Shown here: positions 8,801 to 19,365 of the stretch, in pieces
Layout: each line of letters begins with the position of its first letter
Numbering within the stretch: the stretch's first letter is position 1
DNA from: Cordilura impudica
Lineage: Eukaryota > Arthropoda > Insecta > Diptera > Scathophagidae
Reading direction: 5' to 3'
Length of the DNA stretch: 64,000 bases
Assembly: GCA_963682025.1 (NCBI GenBank)
Contig: OY821518.1
Location: 12,200,100-12,264,099, forward strand
Program-made: the position numbers and the translations under genes
Notes under the pieces: generated by a model
Database searches by the model: none
What the model was told of the DNA's origin: nothing
The model's input: the letters and a program-made list of their open reading frames with translations, nothing else

Positions 8801-10597
8801 ATGTCGAAGAAGTTTAAGGATTGTGAAATCGTAAAGATTTTGAATGATTTTGATGAATCAGATATTTCTGATTTAGAAGACTCCGACCATTCTGACCTAT
8901 TAGAGGACCTAATCGGAGCCTTAGAAAAAAATAACTCTTTTGTTATAGAAGAGTTATCTCGACAAAATCTAACTGAAATAAACATAGATAATATGGCAAA
9001 TAGTGAAGGAAATGAGAGGGAAGAAGAACTAGTAGGGATGGAAGACGAGGAAGGAGTATGGGAGACAGTCAAGAAGCTAGACGATTATCGTTGGAAAAAG
9101 GACGAGTGAACTGCTCCCGATGCACGTTTCGAAGAACCAATACCCAAAAACAATGTAAAGACTCCTCTAGAATACTTTTTGGAGTATTTTACCGATGAGC
9201 TCTTGAATGAAATCGTTGCAGCAACCAATCAAGCATCACTCATAAGCACGGGGACGTCAATAAAACTATCCAATGAAGAGTAATGATGGGAACAATTGGT
9301 TACCCTCGTCTTGTAATGTATTGGTCGAAAGCAACTGAGATTCCTTCCTTTCGTCAATGTATGACTAGAGCTCGGTTTCATTCTCTGCGCAATAGCTTAA
9401 AATTCTCATCGTGTTCAAATAAAAATGACGGACTATTCAAGGTTCGAACGCTTTTAGACTTGTTTTGCAAAAAGATATATTCATTACCGAGAGATGAAAA
9501 CCTTTGCGTTGACGAAATGATGGTCCCTTTTAAAGGAAAAACAGCATTAAGACAATATATGCCAAAAAAGCCCATTAAGTGGGGTATGAAAATATTTTGT
9601 CTTTGTAGTTCAAAAGGAATCCTTTACGATTTTGAAATTTATCAAGGGAAGAATACAATAACTGGAGAAAAAAAATTTGGATTTTGTTCCGATATTGTCA
9701 TTCATTTGACAAAAACAATTCCTGAAAAAAAAAACTTTAAAATATTTTTTGACAATTACTTCACAACACGTGCTTTATTAAGATATTTAAAACAACGTGG
9801 TATATGGGCCACAGGAACTTTCTGAAGTAACAGAATGGGTAAAGTGCCGGTTCAAACCGAGAAAGACCTTAAAAAGTTTGGACGTGGTAGTTTTGACTTT
9901 CGCATTGAAAGAAACGAAAATATTTTGACGGCTTGACGGTGGCTCTGTACAACTTGTATCGACGATTAAGGGCGCAGAAAATGTTAATTTTGTTTCACGT
10001 TTTTGTGCTATAGAAAAAAAGAAAATCGAAATTCCACAACCACAACTTCTTGGGATCTACAACCAAAATATGGGCGGTGTAGATAAAATGGACTTTCTAC
10101 TTTCACTTTACCGGATTTCAATCAGATCAAAAAAATGGACGCTGAAAATTTTTGACCATTTTATTGATCTTGCCATATGCAACTCATGGCTGGAGTACAA
10201 GATTGATTGCGCAAAAACCCAAATTAAAACTAAATATTGCATGGATCTTTTGGCATTTCGAAATGATATATCTGACGCACTTCTAACATTTTCAACTCAA
10301 AAAATTGGTATACGAAAACGTGGGCGCCCAAAAGCATCAGAAAATGAAAACAGTCCTACAACTTCGGGAACAAGTACTCCCACTACATCCAAAAATAAAT
10401 ACGAAATAGCTCCACCTGTCTCCCTGAGATATGATAGTCTCCATCAGTGGCCGGAGTATACAGCGGAAAAAGTTAGATGCAAGAAAGAAAATTGCACAGC
10501 GTATTGCAGATATAAGTGTGCAAAATGCAATGTTCATTTGTGCATACCAAACGCCACACGAAATTGCTTCACATCTTACCATAACTGCAAGAATTAA
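8801..10597 (+). pseudogene. piggyBac transposase (DDE_Tnp_1_7 type), broken
   Basis: The N-terminus (8801-9106) starts MSKKFKDCEI and is rich in Asp, Glu and Ser, as in this family. A stop at 9107 interrupts the frame; coding continues TAPDARFEEP...LSNEE up to about 9280. A gap or frameshift there joins to MMGTIGYPRLVMYWSKA (from 9283). All three catalytic Asp codons are visible: DEMMVPFKG (Asp codon 9511), FFDNYFTT (9751) and MGGVDKMD (10082). A stop or frameshift at 9823 and another near 9945 separate the last blocks. The C-terminus is a Cys/His-rich domain (CKKENCTAYCRYKC to FTSYHNCKN, about 10470-10597), the usual piggyBac zinc-binding tail. With at least three lesions it cannot make a full enzyme. 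Confidence 0.92.
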
Positions 10598-10906
10598 GTG
10601 ATATTTGCTTTCTGAATATTGGACATGCACAATTTTATCAACTTTTAAATTTGTTTCTAATTTAATTTTTTTTTGCAGGTTCTAATTTCTCCTTTTTTGC
10701 AGTATTTTATTTTATTTTTGAAATGAATTTTTTTTTAAATTAATTATTAAATGAATTATGAATTATTATTATTTATTTATTTTATGTATTTAAATTTGGT
10801 AATCACATATTATTATTAAACATGAATTAAACATACATATATACATAAATAAAACATCAAATAAAAAAAAATGATATTCTTTTTATTATACACCAGATAG
10901 TACAAA

Positions 10907-10924
10907 TGATGCCATATGGCATCA
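10907..10924. repeat. subterminal palindrome, right copy
   Basis: Perfect palindrome TGATGCCATATGGCATCA, about 130 bases inside the right end of the piggyBac. It matches the two copies near the left end. Confidence 0.75.
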
Positions 10925-11058
10925 TTCTAAAAAACCACTTTGGAATTATTTTTTTTTTTATAATGGTTTTATGTTATTATTACAAGTATTAAGGACTAAT
11001 AAATAACAAAAACTGATTTTTAAAGTCTGAATATAAAAAGATGTACCGAAAGGGTTAA

Positions 11059-12539
11059 ATTGTAAACGAGTGGCATCTCTGTCAAAATAAGCGAAAAACA
11101 CAAAGAAGAATAGAAAAAAAAACAAATTACTTCGTGTTTGAAAGGATGATTTTAACTTTATGTTTAATATCTTTATTCTTTACTAATATTTCTGTGTATT
11201 CATTTGAAAATGAAATAATGAATTGAAGAATATGCTATTTAATTTTTTTATTTATATAAAAAAGTTTTTTTTAATTTAAGCAAAATATTTTCACTATTTT
11301 ATGATTTTTATTTATGTATGACGACATTTCAACCTAAAAATTAAAGTTTTTATCGATTGAATAAACAACACAAAAATGGTTGTCGTTTAGATAACAACAA
11401 CAGCTGACTTTAACAATAGCGAATATCGTTTAAAAATTTTACTGATAATTTTGCTATTTTCTTTTTTTTAACGATTCGACTATCGTTAAAAGAAGTTACT
11501 GAATCGCGGTACTGAAAAGCTATTAATTTCTCCTGAATGTCAATATTTTTTTTAAATGTAAACATATTTGGTGTTTTTTTTTTTTTTTGGAATTTCAATT
11601 TGTGTTTAACGAATAAAATTTATGTATTAAAGATGCAATTGATGTCTTCTAAATTTTAAAAGTATAATTTCCGACGTTTTGATATGATTTTCTGAAATTC
11701 TATTAACTGTAATTTATAATTGGAAATTTTTAATTCCAGTTTTTAGAATTGATATTTTCTTAAATTTGAATGGAAAATTTAAAAAGTGCAATTTTGTATT
11801 TATGTGAATAATAATGCTTTAGTAATTATAAACAATTTTTAAAAATTAGATGTAATCGCAATCAGATATTTTGTAGGTAAAGCAGAATAATAATTCTATA
11901 TAACTATGTAGAACAGTTTTGAAAGCAAAAAACTCATTGATGAACTCGGTAACTCTATTTTGTAAAAACAACAAAAAGTTAATATGCCAAACTTATGTTC
12001 ATATTTGTAAAAGAATAATGAAAAAACGTATGAAATAAAAGACCAGTCCGCGTATACTCTTAACATTGCTCTGTATGATATCTATTTGAAAATATTGACA
12101 TTCATGTTAAAATAGAAATAACTATTGCATAGCTAATTAGAACAAAAATTGTGGCGCCATCTGCTGTGGCATAGTCACGCTGAGCAAAATGAAGTAACAC
12201 TCTCCTAATGCAAAAGAAATGTATTTTCCCCACAACAAAATATTGCAGAATTTTATGTAAATAAAATAATATACCGATTTATTTCTAACATGCAGTTACT
12301 ATGGATATACATATATAGAATATATGTATATTATTTGTATTATTTAATATGTGTATGTATGTATGTATATGTAAATATTACACACAAAAAATACAACATC
12401 AAACGTTATGTTTGTGTTTTTCTTTTTAAATAAATTAATACATAAAAATTTTTTTTGCTAAATTTACATTCTTATTTTTATTAACAACTAGGTATTTTAG
12501 CATTATTTGCTTCAATGCTGGTGAATTTTACCTCCCTTT
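11059..12539. other. AT-rich intergenic DNA, no gene recognised
   Basis: Long A/T runs and short degenerate ATGTATGTATGT microsatellites (about 12310-12370). The open frame at 11410-11598 is low-complexity. No repeat end could be fixed. Confidence 0.4.
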
Positions 12540-13321
12540 ATATTAACTCGTAGTGTCTGTTTGTCGAAAAAGTTTTGGATCGATTTGAACCCCTTTCCCG
12601 TGACCCAATCGATCTGCGGGCAGGCTCGTGGCAATGACAGAAATGATCTAGTAAATTTTTTTAGTGATGCCAAAACAATGGAAACTTTTACATTTTTCTA
12701 CCAGAGTTGATAAAAAAATGTACAAAGGTTTAGTTTTTATTATATTATCACCACAACGACCACAAAAACAACAAGCCCAGCTATGACAACAATATAACAT
12801 TTAAAATAACAACAAGAACACTATAGAAACATCATATTTTTCATTTTTTTTTTTACTTTTTCAGAGATTTCCCTGAACCTGTTCCACCGATTTTAATGAT
12901 TTTTGAAATAGAAATCTTCCCATGAATTTGGAGAATCATTCTCACCAAAAATAATCACCTTAGCTATCCTATTGAGGGCGTGATCGTGACAAGAACAACA
13001 TAGAAAATTATATTTTTTCAAGACTTTTTTTAGTTCTTCATTCAAATCTCGGGCCCTAACCGACTGATTTGCACGAATTTAAATAGCAAACTTTTCAGGA
13101 TGTTAGTGAATCATTTTTTATGTAAGCCAGCACCCTAGCTGCCCGATTGATGCTGCCATCGTGATTTCCACAGACGGACAGACGGACATCGCTATATCAA
13201 CTCCGGTTGTTATAAGGATCACAAATATATATATTTTATGGGGTTCAAAATTTTTTTTCTAATTATTACAAACGGAATGACAAACTTATATATACCCTCT
13301 GCAAACTGAAGTGGAGGGTAT
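12540..13321 (+). repeat. interspersed repeat family F, longest copy
   Basis: It contains GACGGACAGACGGACATCGC at about 13172 and ends near 13321 with ACCCTCTGCAAACTGAAGTG and GGGTATA. The same end block is seen at about 38465 (ACCCTCTGCACAGTGATG). Part of its left half (CCAAAACAATGGAAACTTTT and CCAGAGTTGAT, about 12670-12712) recurs at 62463-62506. Non-coding, class unknown. It is joined directly to Helitron-like H2. Confidence 0.6.
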
Positions 13322-13582
13322 AAACAAACTCATTTTTATTAGAAACACATTAACATAATCAATAAACACACACATACCATTGTATAATTTTGTGTATGTG
13401 TTAGTAGCAACTTTAAATGCAATTTACTCAAAATAAAGAAAAATATTTAAAAAAAACTGTAAATCTGCAAAACGGCTAAAAAGAAATACCTTTCAAATAA
13501 TATACGTTTGGTCAAAATCGAGATAAAACGGTAGAACAAAACATCGGTCACAAGAAATCGCCTAGCCTATTAATATTGTAGA
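13322..13582 (-). mobile_element. Helitron-like repeat H2, 3'-truncated
   Basis: Minus-orientation copy. The 5' end of the family (complement of CCTATTAATATTGTAGA) is intact at 13582, but about 120 bases of the 3' part, including the hairpin and CTAG, are missing where it meets family F at 13321. Confidence 0.75.
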
Positions 13583-13639
13583 TATTAGAAATAGAATTTA
13601 ATCTACATCAATATTTCTTTGGGAAGCCCGTCTGCTATA

Positions 13640-15130
13640 TTACGGATTTTAATCGATTAGGAATTGATTCCACAAGTTTTTTTTTTTTTGTTATCAATAC
13701 TAATATTTTCGCATTCCTCCAATAGCACTCGTTTCAGTTCGTTTTTGTTGGAAATTTCAAGTGCTCCACAAATTTTCGATAATATTTAGATCTGGAGATT
13801 GTGGAGGCGTTTTGATACCTCTTGGATAATTATAGAGCCGCCATTCTCTTACAATTCCAGCAGTGTGTTTGGTATCATTGGCTTGTTAAAAATGAAACGT
13901 CGCAGCAATTCCCAGTTTTTCAGTACTTTGTTTTCAATTTTCTTTTAAAATATTTAAATATTGATGCTTATCCATGTTCCCATCAATGAAATTAAGTTTA
14001 CCCACTACTACTGCTGAACATGCACCCCAAACCATAACATGACCGCCACCGTGATTAACTGTGGGACGTAAATATTGCGGATGCATTTCCTCGAAACATT
14101 AACTCTCCCATCTGAACCAAAAAGATTAAACTTACTTTCATCAGCAAATAAAACTTTGTTCTAGAACAAAATATCCTTCATTAGGTAGTTGTGAGCAAAA
14201 TTCAATCGAATATGTTCTTTTTGGAGATGAATGGCTTTGCTCGCAATTCTACCATTTAATTCAGCTCTACGTAAGACTCTTCGAACTGACTCGGCGTCTA
14301 TAATATTAATAGGCTAGGCGATTTCTTGTGGCCAATGTTTTGTTCTACCGTTTTATCCCGATTTTGACCAAACGTATATTATTTGAAAGGTATTTCTTTT
14401 TAGCCGTTTTGCAGATTTACAGATTTTTAATTTTTTCCCTTTATTTTGAGAAAATCACATTTAAAGTTGCTACTAACACATACATAAAATTACACAATGC
14501 TAAGTGTGTGTTGATTAAATTTGTTAACGTGTTTGTAATAAAAATGAGTTTGTTTTTTTGTGTTGATTTGTGAATTGGCTATAATTGATTAGCATACCTT
14601 TAGGGTCTTTATTAAATGAAAAAATAAAATTTCCTAGAATTTGCACTCGAATTTCGAGGACTGGAATCTGCTAGTTACAATTTTTGTAATTATTAATTTT
14701 AAAATGTTGTTCTAACATATCCCTGAGTTTGCGTGGATTATTTCTGGATCTGTTGTCAATGCACCGCTAATCTCGGTAAGAAAATAATTCCTTTGTGCTA
14801 ATTCTTGGCTTACCAATAATTCCTTTTTCCTTATTATATCTTTTTAGAATATTTTTTATTGTTGAGCGAAGATTTTTTCACTATTTGCGCTATGTCCCTT
14901 TGACATACACCATTTTTATAGTTTTCCACATCCTTTTTCGCATCTCGGACGAGGTGTGGGCACCCATTTTCCGAAACTCTTTTGAATTGAGTAGAATAAC
15001 CACTTGATAACGACTAAATTAGTTTGATTAAGTTACTTAAGGTACTGAAAAAATATGGAAGGGAATTTCATAAAAATCTTGAAAAATTACCGTTACTTGA
15101 GCCAGTTTTGTTGAGTTGGTCATTTTCACT
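13640..15130 (-). pseudogene. Tc1-like transposase, split by Helitron-like H3
   Basis: Read on the minus strand. The N-terminal region begins MTNSTKLAQ at about 15131 and includes SEMRKRMWKTI, RDIAQIVKKS and STIKNILKRY-type blocks in shifting frames to about 14700. The helix-turn-helix to catalytic part resumes below 14297 with AESVRRVLRRAELNGRIASK and then FADESKFNLFGSDGR (first catalytic Asp, about 14140). The blocks NDTKHTAGIVREW (second Asp, about 13873) and PPQSPDLNIIENLW (catalytic Glu, about 13780) follow. The D...E spacing is 32 in this damaged copy, close to the DD34E of Tc1-like enzymes. Multiple stops and frameshifts; inactive. Terminal inverted repeats were not identified. Confidence 0.85.
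14297..14674 (+). mobile_element. Helitron-like repeat H3, full length, inside a Tc1-like gene
   Basis: A 378 bp copy with both ends: TCTATAATATTAATAGGC at 14297 and GGAATCTGCTAG ending at 14674. It splits the Tc1-like transposase between its N-terminal and AESVRRVLRRAEL blocks, so it inserted later. The base before the left end is G rather than the usual A. Confidence 0.85.
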
Positions 15131-15688
15131 GTCAGATTAATTATCGTCTTCTCTTTACTTGTTTGTTATTGTTTTTCTAATGTTAGTCCATATTTTTATA
15201 CCCTATACCACTATGTGATTTGGGTGTAATGACTTTGTACTGCTGTTTGTAACTACCAAAAATATTTGACCTAGACCCGTCTTTTATAATACCGATCATC
15301 CCAGATTCACTTTCTGAGTCGATTAAGCGATGTCCGTCCGTCCGTCTGTCCGTCCATCTGTGTGTCCATGTAAACCTTGTAATCAAGCTACAAGTCGCAA
15401 ATATGAATATATTTTAATGAAATTTGTTATATAAGCTTTTATCGGCCATAGAATGAACGCTATTGAAATTGGTGAAAATCGGTACATGTTCGTAGCTAGT
15501 CGCCATACAAATAACCCCCATGAAATCTACTTCAATTTTCTTAAAATACAAATTACCTTATAGATCTCGGTCAAATTGGGTTTGTGTCTGTTTATTACAT
15601 CCACTTGTCAGACATCCAAAAATAAACCCCATATGGCAATTCTTTGTCATAGCCCCCCTAAAGCTGCTTCCTGATTTTCACTTAAATC

Positions 15689-16340
15689 CAAGGTTCAGAA
15701 AATACACACATGAAACACACAATGTTCTGTTCGAAAGTAGCCAACACATATCTTTATTTTCATATCAATTATGTGCGTTTCTAAATTTTCTACGGTGCCC
15801 AACACAACCATGACTGTGTTCGTTTTAATATTTCGTTATTTACACGAACATTTTTGTATCACGTACTTTTTGTTTCAATCACACATAAAGCACACATTTT
15901 TGAGTGTTGCTTTATTTGAAGTCCATGTTCTGGTACGTGTACTAAAAAAAAACAGAACATGTACAATAAACAGGTTCGAGTTCAGTTATATTTTAAGTCA
16001 TGTTTAAAATATAACTGAACTCGAACCTGTTTATTGTACATGTTCTGTTCTTTTTTTTTTTTCAATACACGTACCAGAACATGAACTTCAAATAAAGCAA
16101 CACTCAAAAATGTGTGCTTTATGTGTGATTGAAACAAAAAGTACGTGATACAAAAATGTTCGTGTAAATAACGAAATATTAAAACGAACACAGTCATGGT
16201 TGTGTTGGGCACCGAAGAAAATTTAAAAACAAACATAATTGATATGAAAATAAAAATATGTGTGTGTTGGTCTAAGTTATGTTTGTTTACATATATGTAC
16301 GAGTTTTTTATTCAGTGTGTGTTTTTTTTTCTGAACTCTG
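15689..16340. mobile_element. hAT-type fold-back MITE with 8 bp target duplication
   Basis: A near-perfect giant hairpin. The arms are about 15689-15996 and 16004-16340 with a 7-base loop at 15997-16003. The tips read CAAGGTTCAGAAA on the left and, complemented, CAGAGTTCAGAAA on the right. The flanks carry the exact 8 bp duplication CTTAAATC at 15681-15688 and 16341-16348. CAG-type tips with an 8 bp duplication are diagnostic of the hAT superfamily. It has no coding capacity; the frames at 15771-16007 and 15982-16236 are the two arms of the hairpin read in opposite directions. Confidence 0.9.
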
Positions 16341-16424
16341 CTTAAATCTCTCAAAAAACAAAAATATTGCACAGATTTTTCTTAAATTTGGTTTGTGAAC
16401 AATTCTTCGAATAACAATAAAAGT

Positions 16425-16590
16425 AGAGGTTTTCAACTATAGCGGGAAATAATCAGAAATTTTCAACTATAGCGGGAAATAACTAAAGATTTTCAACTAT
16501 AGCGGGGAAGAATTGTTTTCGAAGAATTGTTATTCGAAGAACTGCTATTCGAAGAATTGTTTTTTCGAAGAATTGTTTCCGAAAAATAGT
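16425..16590. repeat. two short tandem repeat patches inside B1
   Basis: Three units of ~29 bp containing TTTTCAACTATAGCGGG are followed by about five units of TTCGAAGAATTGTT (~15 bp). Other family B copies lack both, so this is a local expansion after insertion. Confidence 0.8.
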
Positions 16591-16846
16591 TTTTTTTTCA
16601 AAATATGAGTGATTTTACCAAATATGGTCTGGATCGGTTCATTTTTCGACCTAGTCCCCATATAAATATAGCTTCCGATATGAACTTTTTCATAACTGCA
16701 GCCAAAAAATAATAACAACGCCACTCAAATTTGCTTTATGCTTACTATCTATATCCACTTAGTTGGACCGAAGAGATAGTGTCTCTAAGCCATGGCATAG
16801 GGTATCATATAGTCGGTCTAGACCGACTTTAATTTTCAGACTTGTT

Positions 16847-17124
16847 TATTTTGTGTTATACGATATTCACTAAACTCTAAAATAAATATACTTTCGTCTA
16901 GAATTATCACATATTTTATAGAAATATTATACCGAAAATAGTTAATTGAAGGGTGGGTCATATTCACTGTGACTAATTGTACATAATACTGGACCCAGGG
17001 TGGAGCGAACTCCAGCTCTGGAATTAAGACACACACACTAAAAACTATTTTTTAAACAAATTCGATGGTCTTAACCAGATAAAGTGGGAAATTGAATTGG
17101 ATTACTTTATATAATAATCCATTA
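16847..17124. other. no feature recognised
   Basis: AT-rich spacer between family B and Helitron-like H4. The minus-strand open frame at 16836-17036 resembles nothing I know. Confidence 0.4.
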
Positions 17125-17512
17125 CTAGCAGATTCCAGCACTCGAAATTCGATTGTAAATTCTAGAAAATTTTATTTTTTCATTAACTAAAGACCCTAAA
17201 GGTATGCTTCACAATTCAACTTCACAATTCAGCTCATTTTAAATAAAGGAAAAAAAACTCAACACATTAATACAAACATATTAACAAATTTAATAAACAC
17301 ACACATAGCATTGTATAATTTTATGTATGTGATAGTAGCAACTTTAAACGATCATAACTCCAAACAAATATTCCATACGATGAAAATCTGTAAATCTGTG
17401 TAACAGCTAAAAAGAAATATCTTTCAAATGATAAATTTTTTGTCAAAATCGGGGTAAAACTGTGAAACTTATATCGGTCACAAGAAATCGCCTTGCCTAT
17501 TAATATTATAGA
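17125..17512 (-). mobile_element. Helitron-like repeat H4, full length, divergent subfamily
   Basis: CTAG end at 17125 and TATAGA end at 17512. It shares an internal block (GATCATAACTCCAAA) with H10 that other copies lack, so H4 and H10 form a subfamily. Confidence 0.82.
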
Positions 17513-17514
17513 GG

Positions 17515-17730
17515 CCATAAGCAGTCAGATGCTTTTGCAATGTCCAAAGTAATAAGGATAGTCGAATTTCCATTTCCAAAAATGTCGGAACCGAATTTTC
17601 TTCCTTGGAATAATATTAAATTCTTCCATAAACTTCCAAATGCTCGCTTCAAAAACTCTTTCAAACACTTTACTCAGGCTACTGAGTAAACTGGTTGGTC
17701 TGTAGATTCTGGCTGAAATTTGCTGGAAAT
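17515..17730 (-). pseudogene. LINE reverse transcriptase fragment
   Basis: The minus strand reads YRPTSLLSSLSKVFERV, then, with one frameshift, FWKWKFD/GNGNSTILITLDIAKASD. These match RT motifs YRPISLL.. and LDI.KAFD of Jockey-like LINEs. Short isolated fragment next to H4. Confidence 0.65.
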
Positions 17731-17734
17731 ACTT

Positions 17735-17906
17735 TTCTAAATTATATTAATTTGTTTTATAGATCGAAATCTCTTATTTGAACATAACGTTGAATTCGGG
17801 GTGTAAAAACATAATGTTAACAATTTTTGCCTCCAATAAAAATTGTTGTGGTAAAAAAATGTCCTGGTAATGATAGAAAATTTAGCTTATTTGAGATGAT
17901 AAATAA
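17735..17906. other. no feature recognised
   Basis: AT-rich sequence between a LINE relic and family B copy B2. Confidence 0.4.
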
Positions 17907-19365
17907 AACAAGGGAAAAAAATTATAGTCAATCTAGTCGGTCTAGATTGACTGTACCTTATACCATGTGTTTAGAGAATTGGTTCTAAGTTCAATTAATT
18001 GTGTATAGTAAAAAAGCATAAACCAAATTTTAGTGGAAATTTTTTTTGCCTGAAGCTCTAGAAAAATTCATATCGGATGCTATATTTATATGAAGACTAG
18101 GTCGAAAATGGACAGATCCTGACGATATTTTATATAGTCACTTATTTTTTTCAAAAATATATACAAACCAAATTTGGGAAAAATCTGTGCAACATTTTTT
18201 TTTTTTTTTTGATATGTTTAAGTGAAGATTGGGAATGTGATTGTATATGTGGGCTATGACATAGAATTCTGTAGTTTTCTAGAATAACCGCGTATGTCAT
18301 AAAAGCAAAATATTCAGGGGAGCCAAAAAACGTTATATTTGAAATCATGGGCTCGATATAAAGATTTTAGAGCTTTTTATTTAACAGTCCTGTAGATATG
18401 GGCAATAAATACTTTATATAAAATTTTGAGTCAAAAATCTTCAGAGGAATAGATCCTAGAGAAGGACGAAAAAAACAATATGTAAGTTGCACTTAAAGTG
18501 TGTGCAGATAAACTAACTTATATCGACAAACGTCGTTTTCTTTGAAAAAGAAAACGACCAATGCAACCACCCATGTAGACATAAGTTGTTGTTGCCTGAA
18601 AAATGGATTTTTTTTCGTCAACTAAAAGTTAACGGGACTTAGGATGAGAATATAACAACGTATCAAGGATAATAGTGACAAAAAATAACAGAAATAAACA
18701 CAAAAGTTTTTACAAGTGGTTATAAACTGAAAACTATTCCAAAATTATTTTTCATTTTTTTTCATTAATAACAACGTATGTCGCTATGTATTGTTTTCTG
18801 AGAAAATAATTTGTCAGCGATCAAACGTAGGTTGACATACGTCGTTAGTGCTGCAAATTAATTAAATAAACATTTAAGTTACGTCGTTATTTAAAGAAAA
18901 AACTCAGAAATGGTCAATATTTAAAAAAAAATTGAACACATGTAAAGAGCGTTAAAAATTAATATATTTGGCATCGTTAACTCAAAACTGACAAAAATGG
19001 ACAAACGCGGTTATTCCAGAAAACCACAGAATTATCGTATTGGGTTTGTTTTTGGACTACTGATTAATGGATGTCATAAACACACATAGAGCCAATTTTA
19101 TGATTTGGATCTTATGGCAATTTTAGTCGATCTGATGAAGGTCATTTGTATGGTGACTAGGTCTGCACCGATTTTCACCAATTTCAATAACGTTCGTTCT
19201 ATGCCGGTATGTACTCAATTTCATCAAAATATATTCATATTTGCATGCTGCAGTTTGATTACAAGGTTTATATGGACTCAGAAAGTGGTTCTGAATCGAT
19301 CGGTATATTAATAGGTCAAATATTTTTGGTAGTTACAAACAGCAGCAAATACCACACAGGTTATG
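17907..19365 (-). repeat. family B repeat, copy B2, split by a 761 bp element
   Basis: Reverse-orientation copy. The AACAAG end is at 17907, the GTCTAGATTGAC subterminal block follows, and the family's distal half resumes after 19029, ending with a decayed ATACC block near 19365. The interruption falls at the family's CATAGAATT block. Confidence 0.75.
18269..19029. mobile_element. 761 bp terminal-inverted-repeat transposon (MITE) in B2
   Basis: The tips are CTGTAGTTTTCTAGAATAAC on the left and, complemented, CTGTGGTTTTCTGGAATAAC on the right, with the inverted repeat running to at least CCGCGT-TGTC (~30 bp). AATT flanks both sides (18265-18268 and 19030-19033), a likely 4 bp target duplication. 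The interior has no coding frame. It contains repeated motifs such as AACGTCGTTTTC, AACGTATGTCG and ACATACGTCGTTA. The superfamily is not assigned. Confidence 0.75.

Larger units (their letters stand above)
7972..11058 (+). mobile_element. piggyBac DNA transposon with TTAA target duplications
   Basis: Both boundaries are exact. TTAA at 7972-7975 is followed by CCCTTTCGCTATT, and the complement of CCCTTTCGGTAC is followed by TTAA at 11055-11058, giving a 3079 bp element. TTAA duplication with CCC termini is the piggyBac hallmark. It carries one damaged transposase gene (8801-10597). Left of the gene, the motif AAAGTTAACGTACA occurs at about 8511, 8680 and 8727. An 18 bp palindrome, TGATGCCATATGGCATCA, occurs near both ends. 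Confidence 0.93.
15198..16846 (+). repeat. family B repeat, copy B1, interrupted by an hAT fold-back element
   Basis: Family B is a ~770 bp non-coding repeat with ends ATACCCTATACCA...CTTACTTGTT and a subterminal palindrome GTCGGTCTAGACCGAC. It holds a CTATATGGGGACTAGGTC-type block twice or more. In B1 the two halves are separated by the 652 bp element at 15689-16340, and a short-period tandem patch is present at about 16425-16590. Six to seven similar bases (TATTTT) flank the two ends. Open frames in it recur in every copy and are not genes. Confidence 0.75.

Noticed and set aside
15771..16236. Two similar proteins on opposite strands
   Set aside because: They are the same arm sequence of the hAT fold-back element read in both directions.
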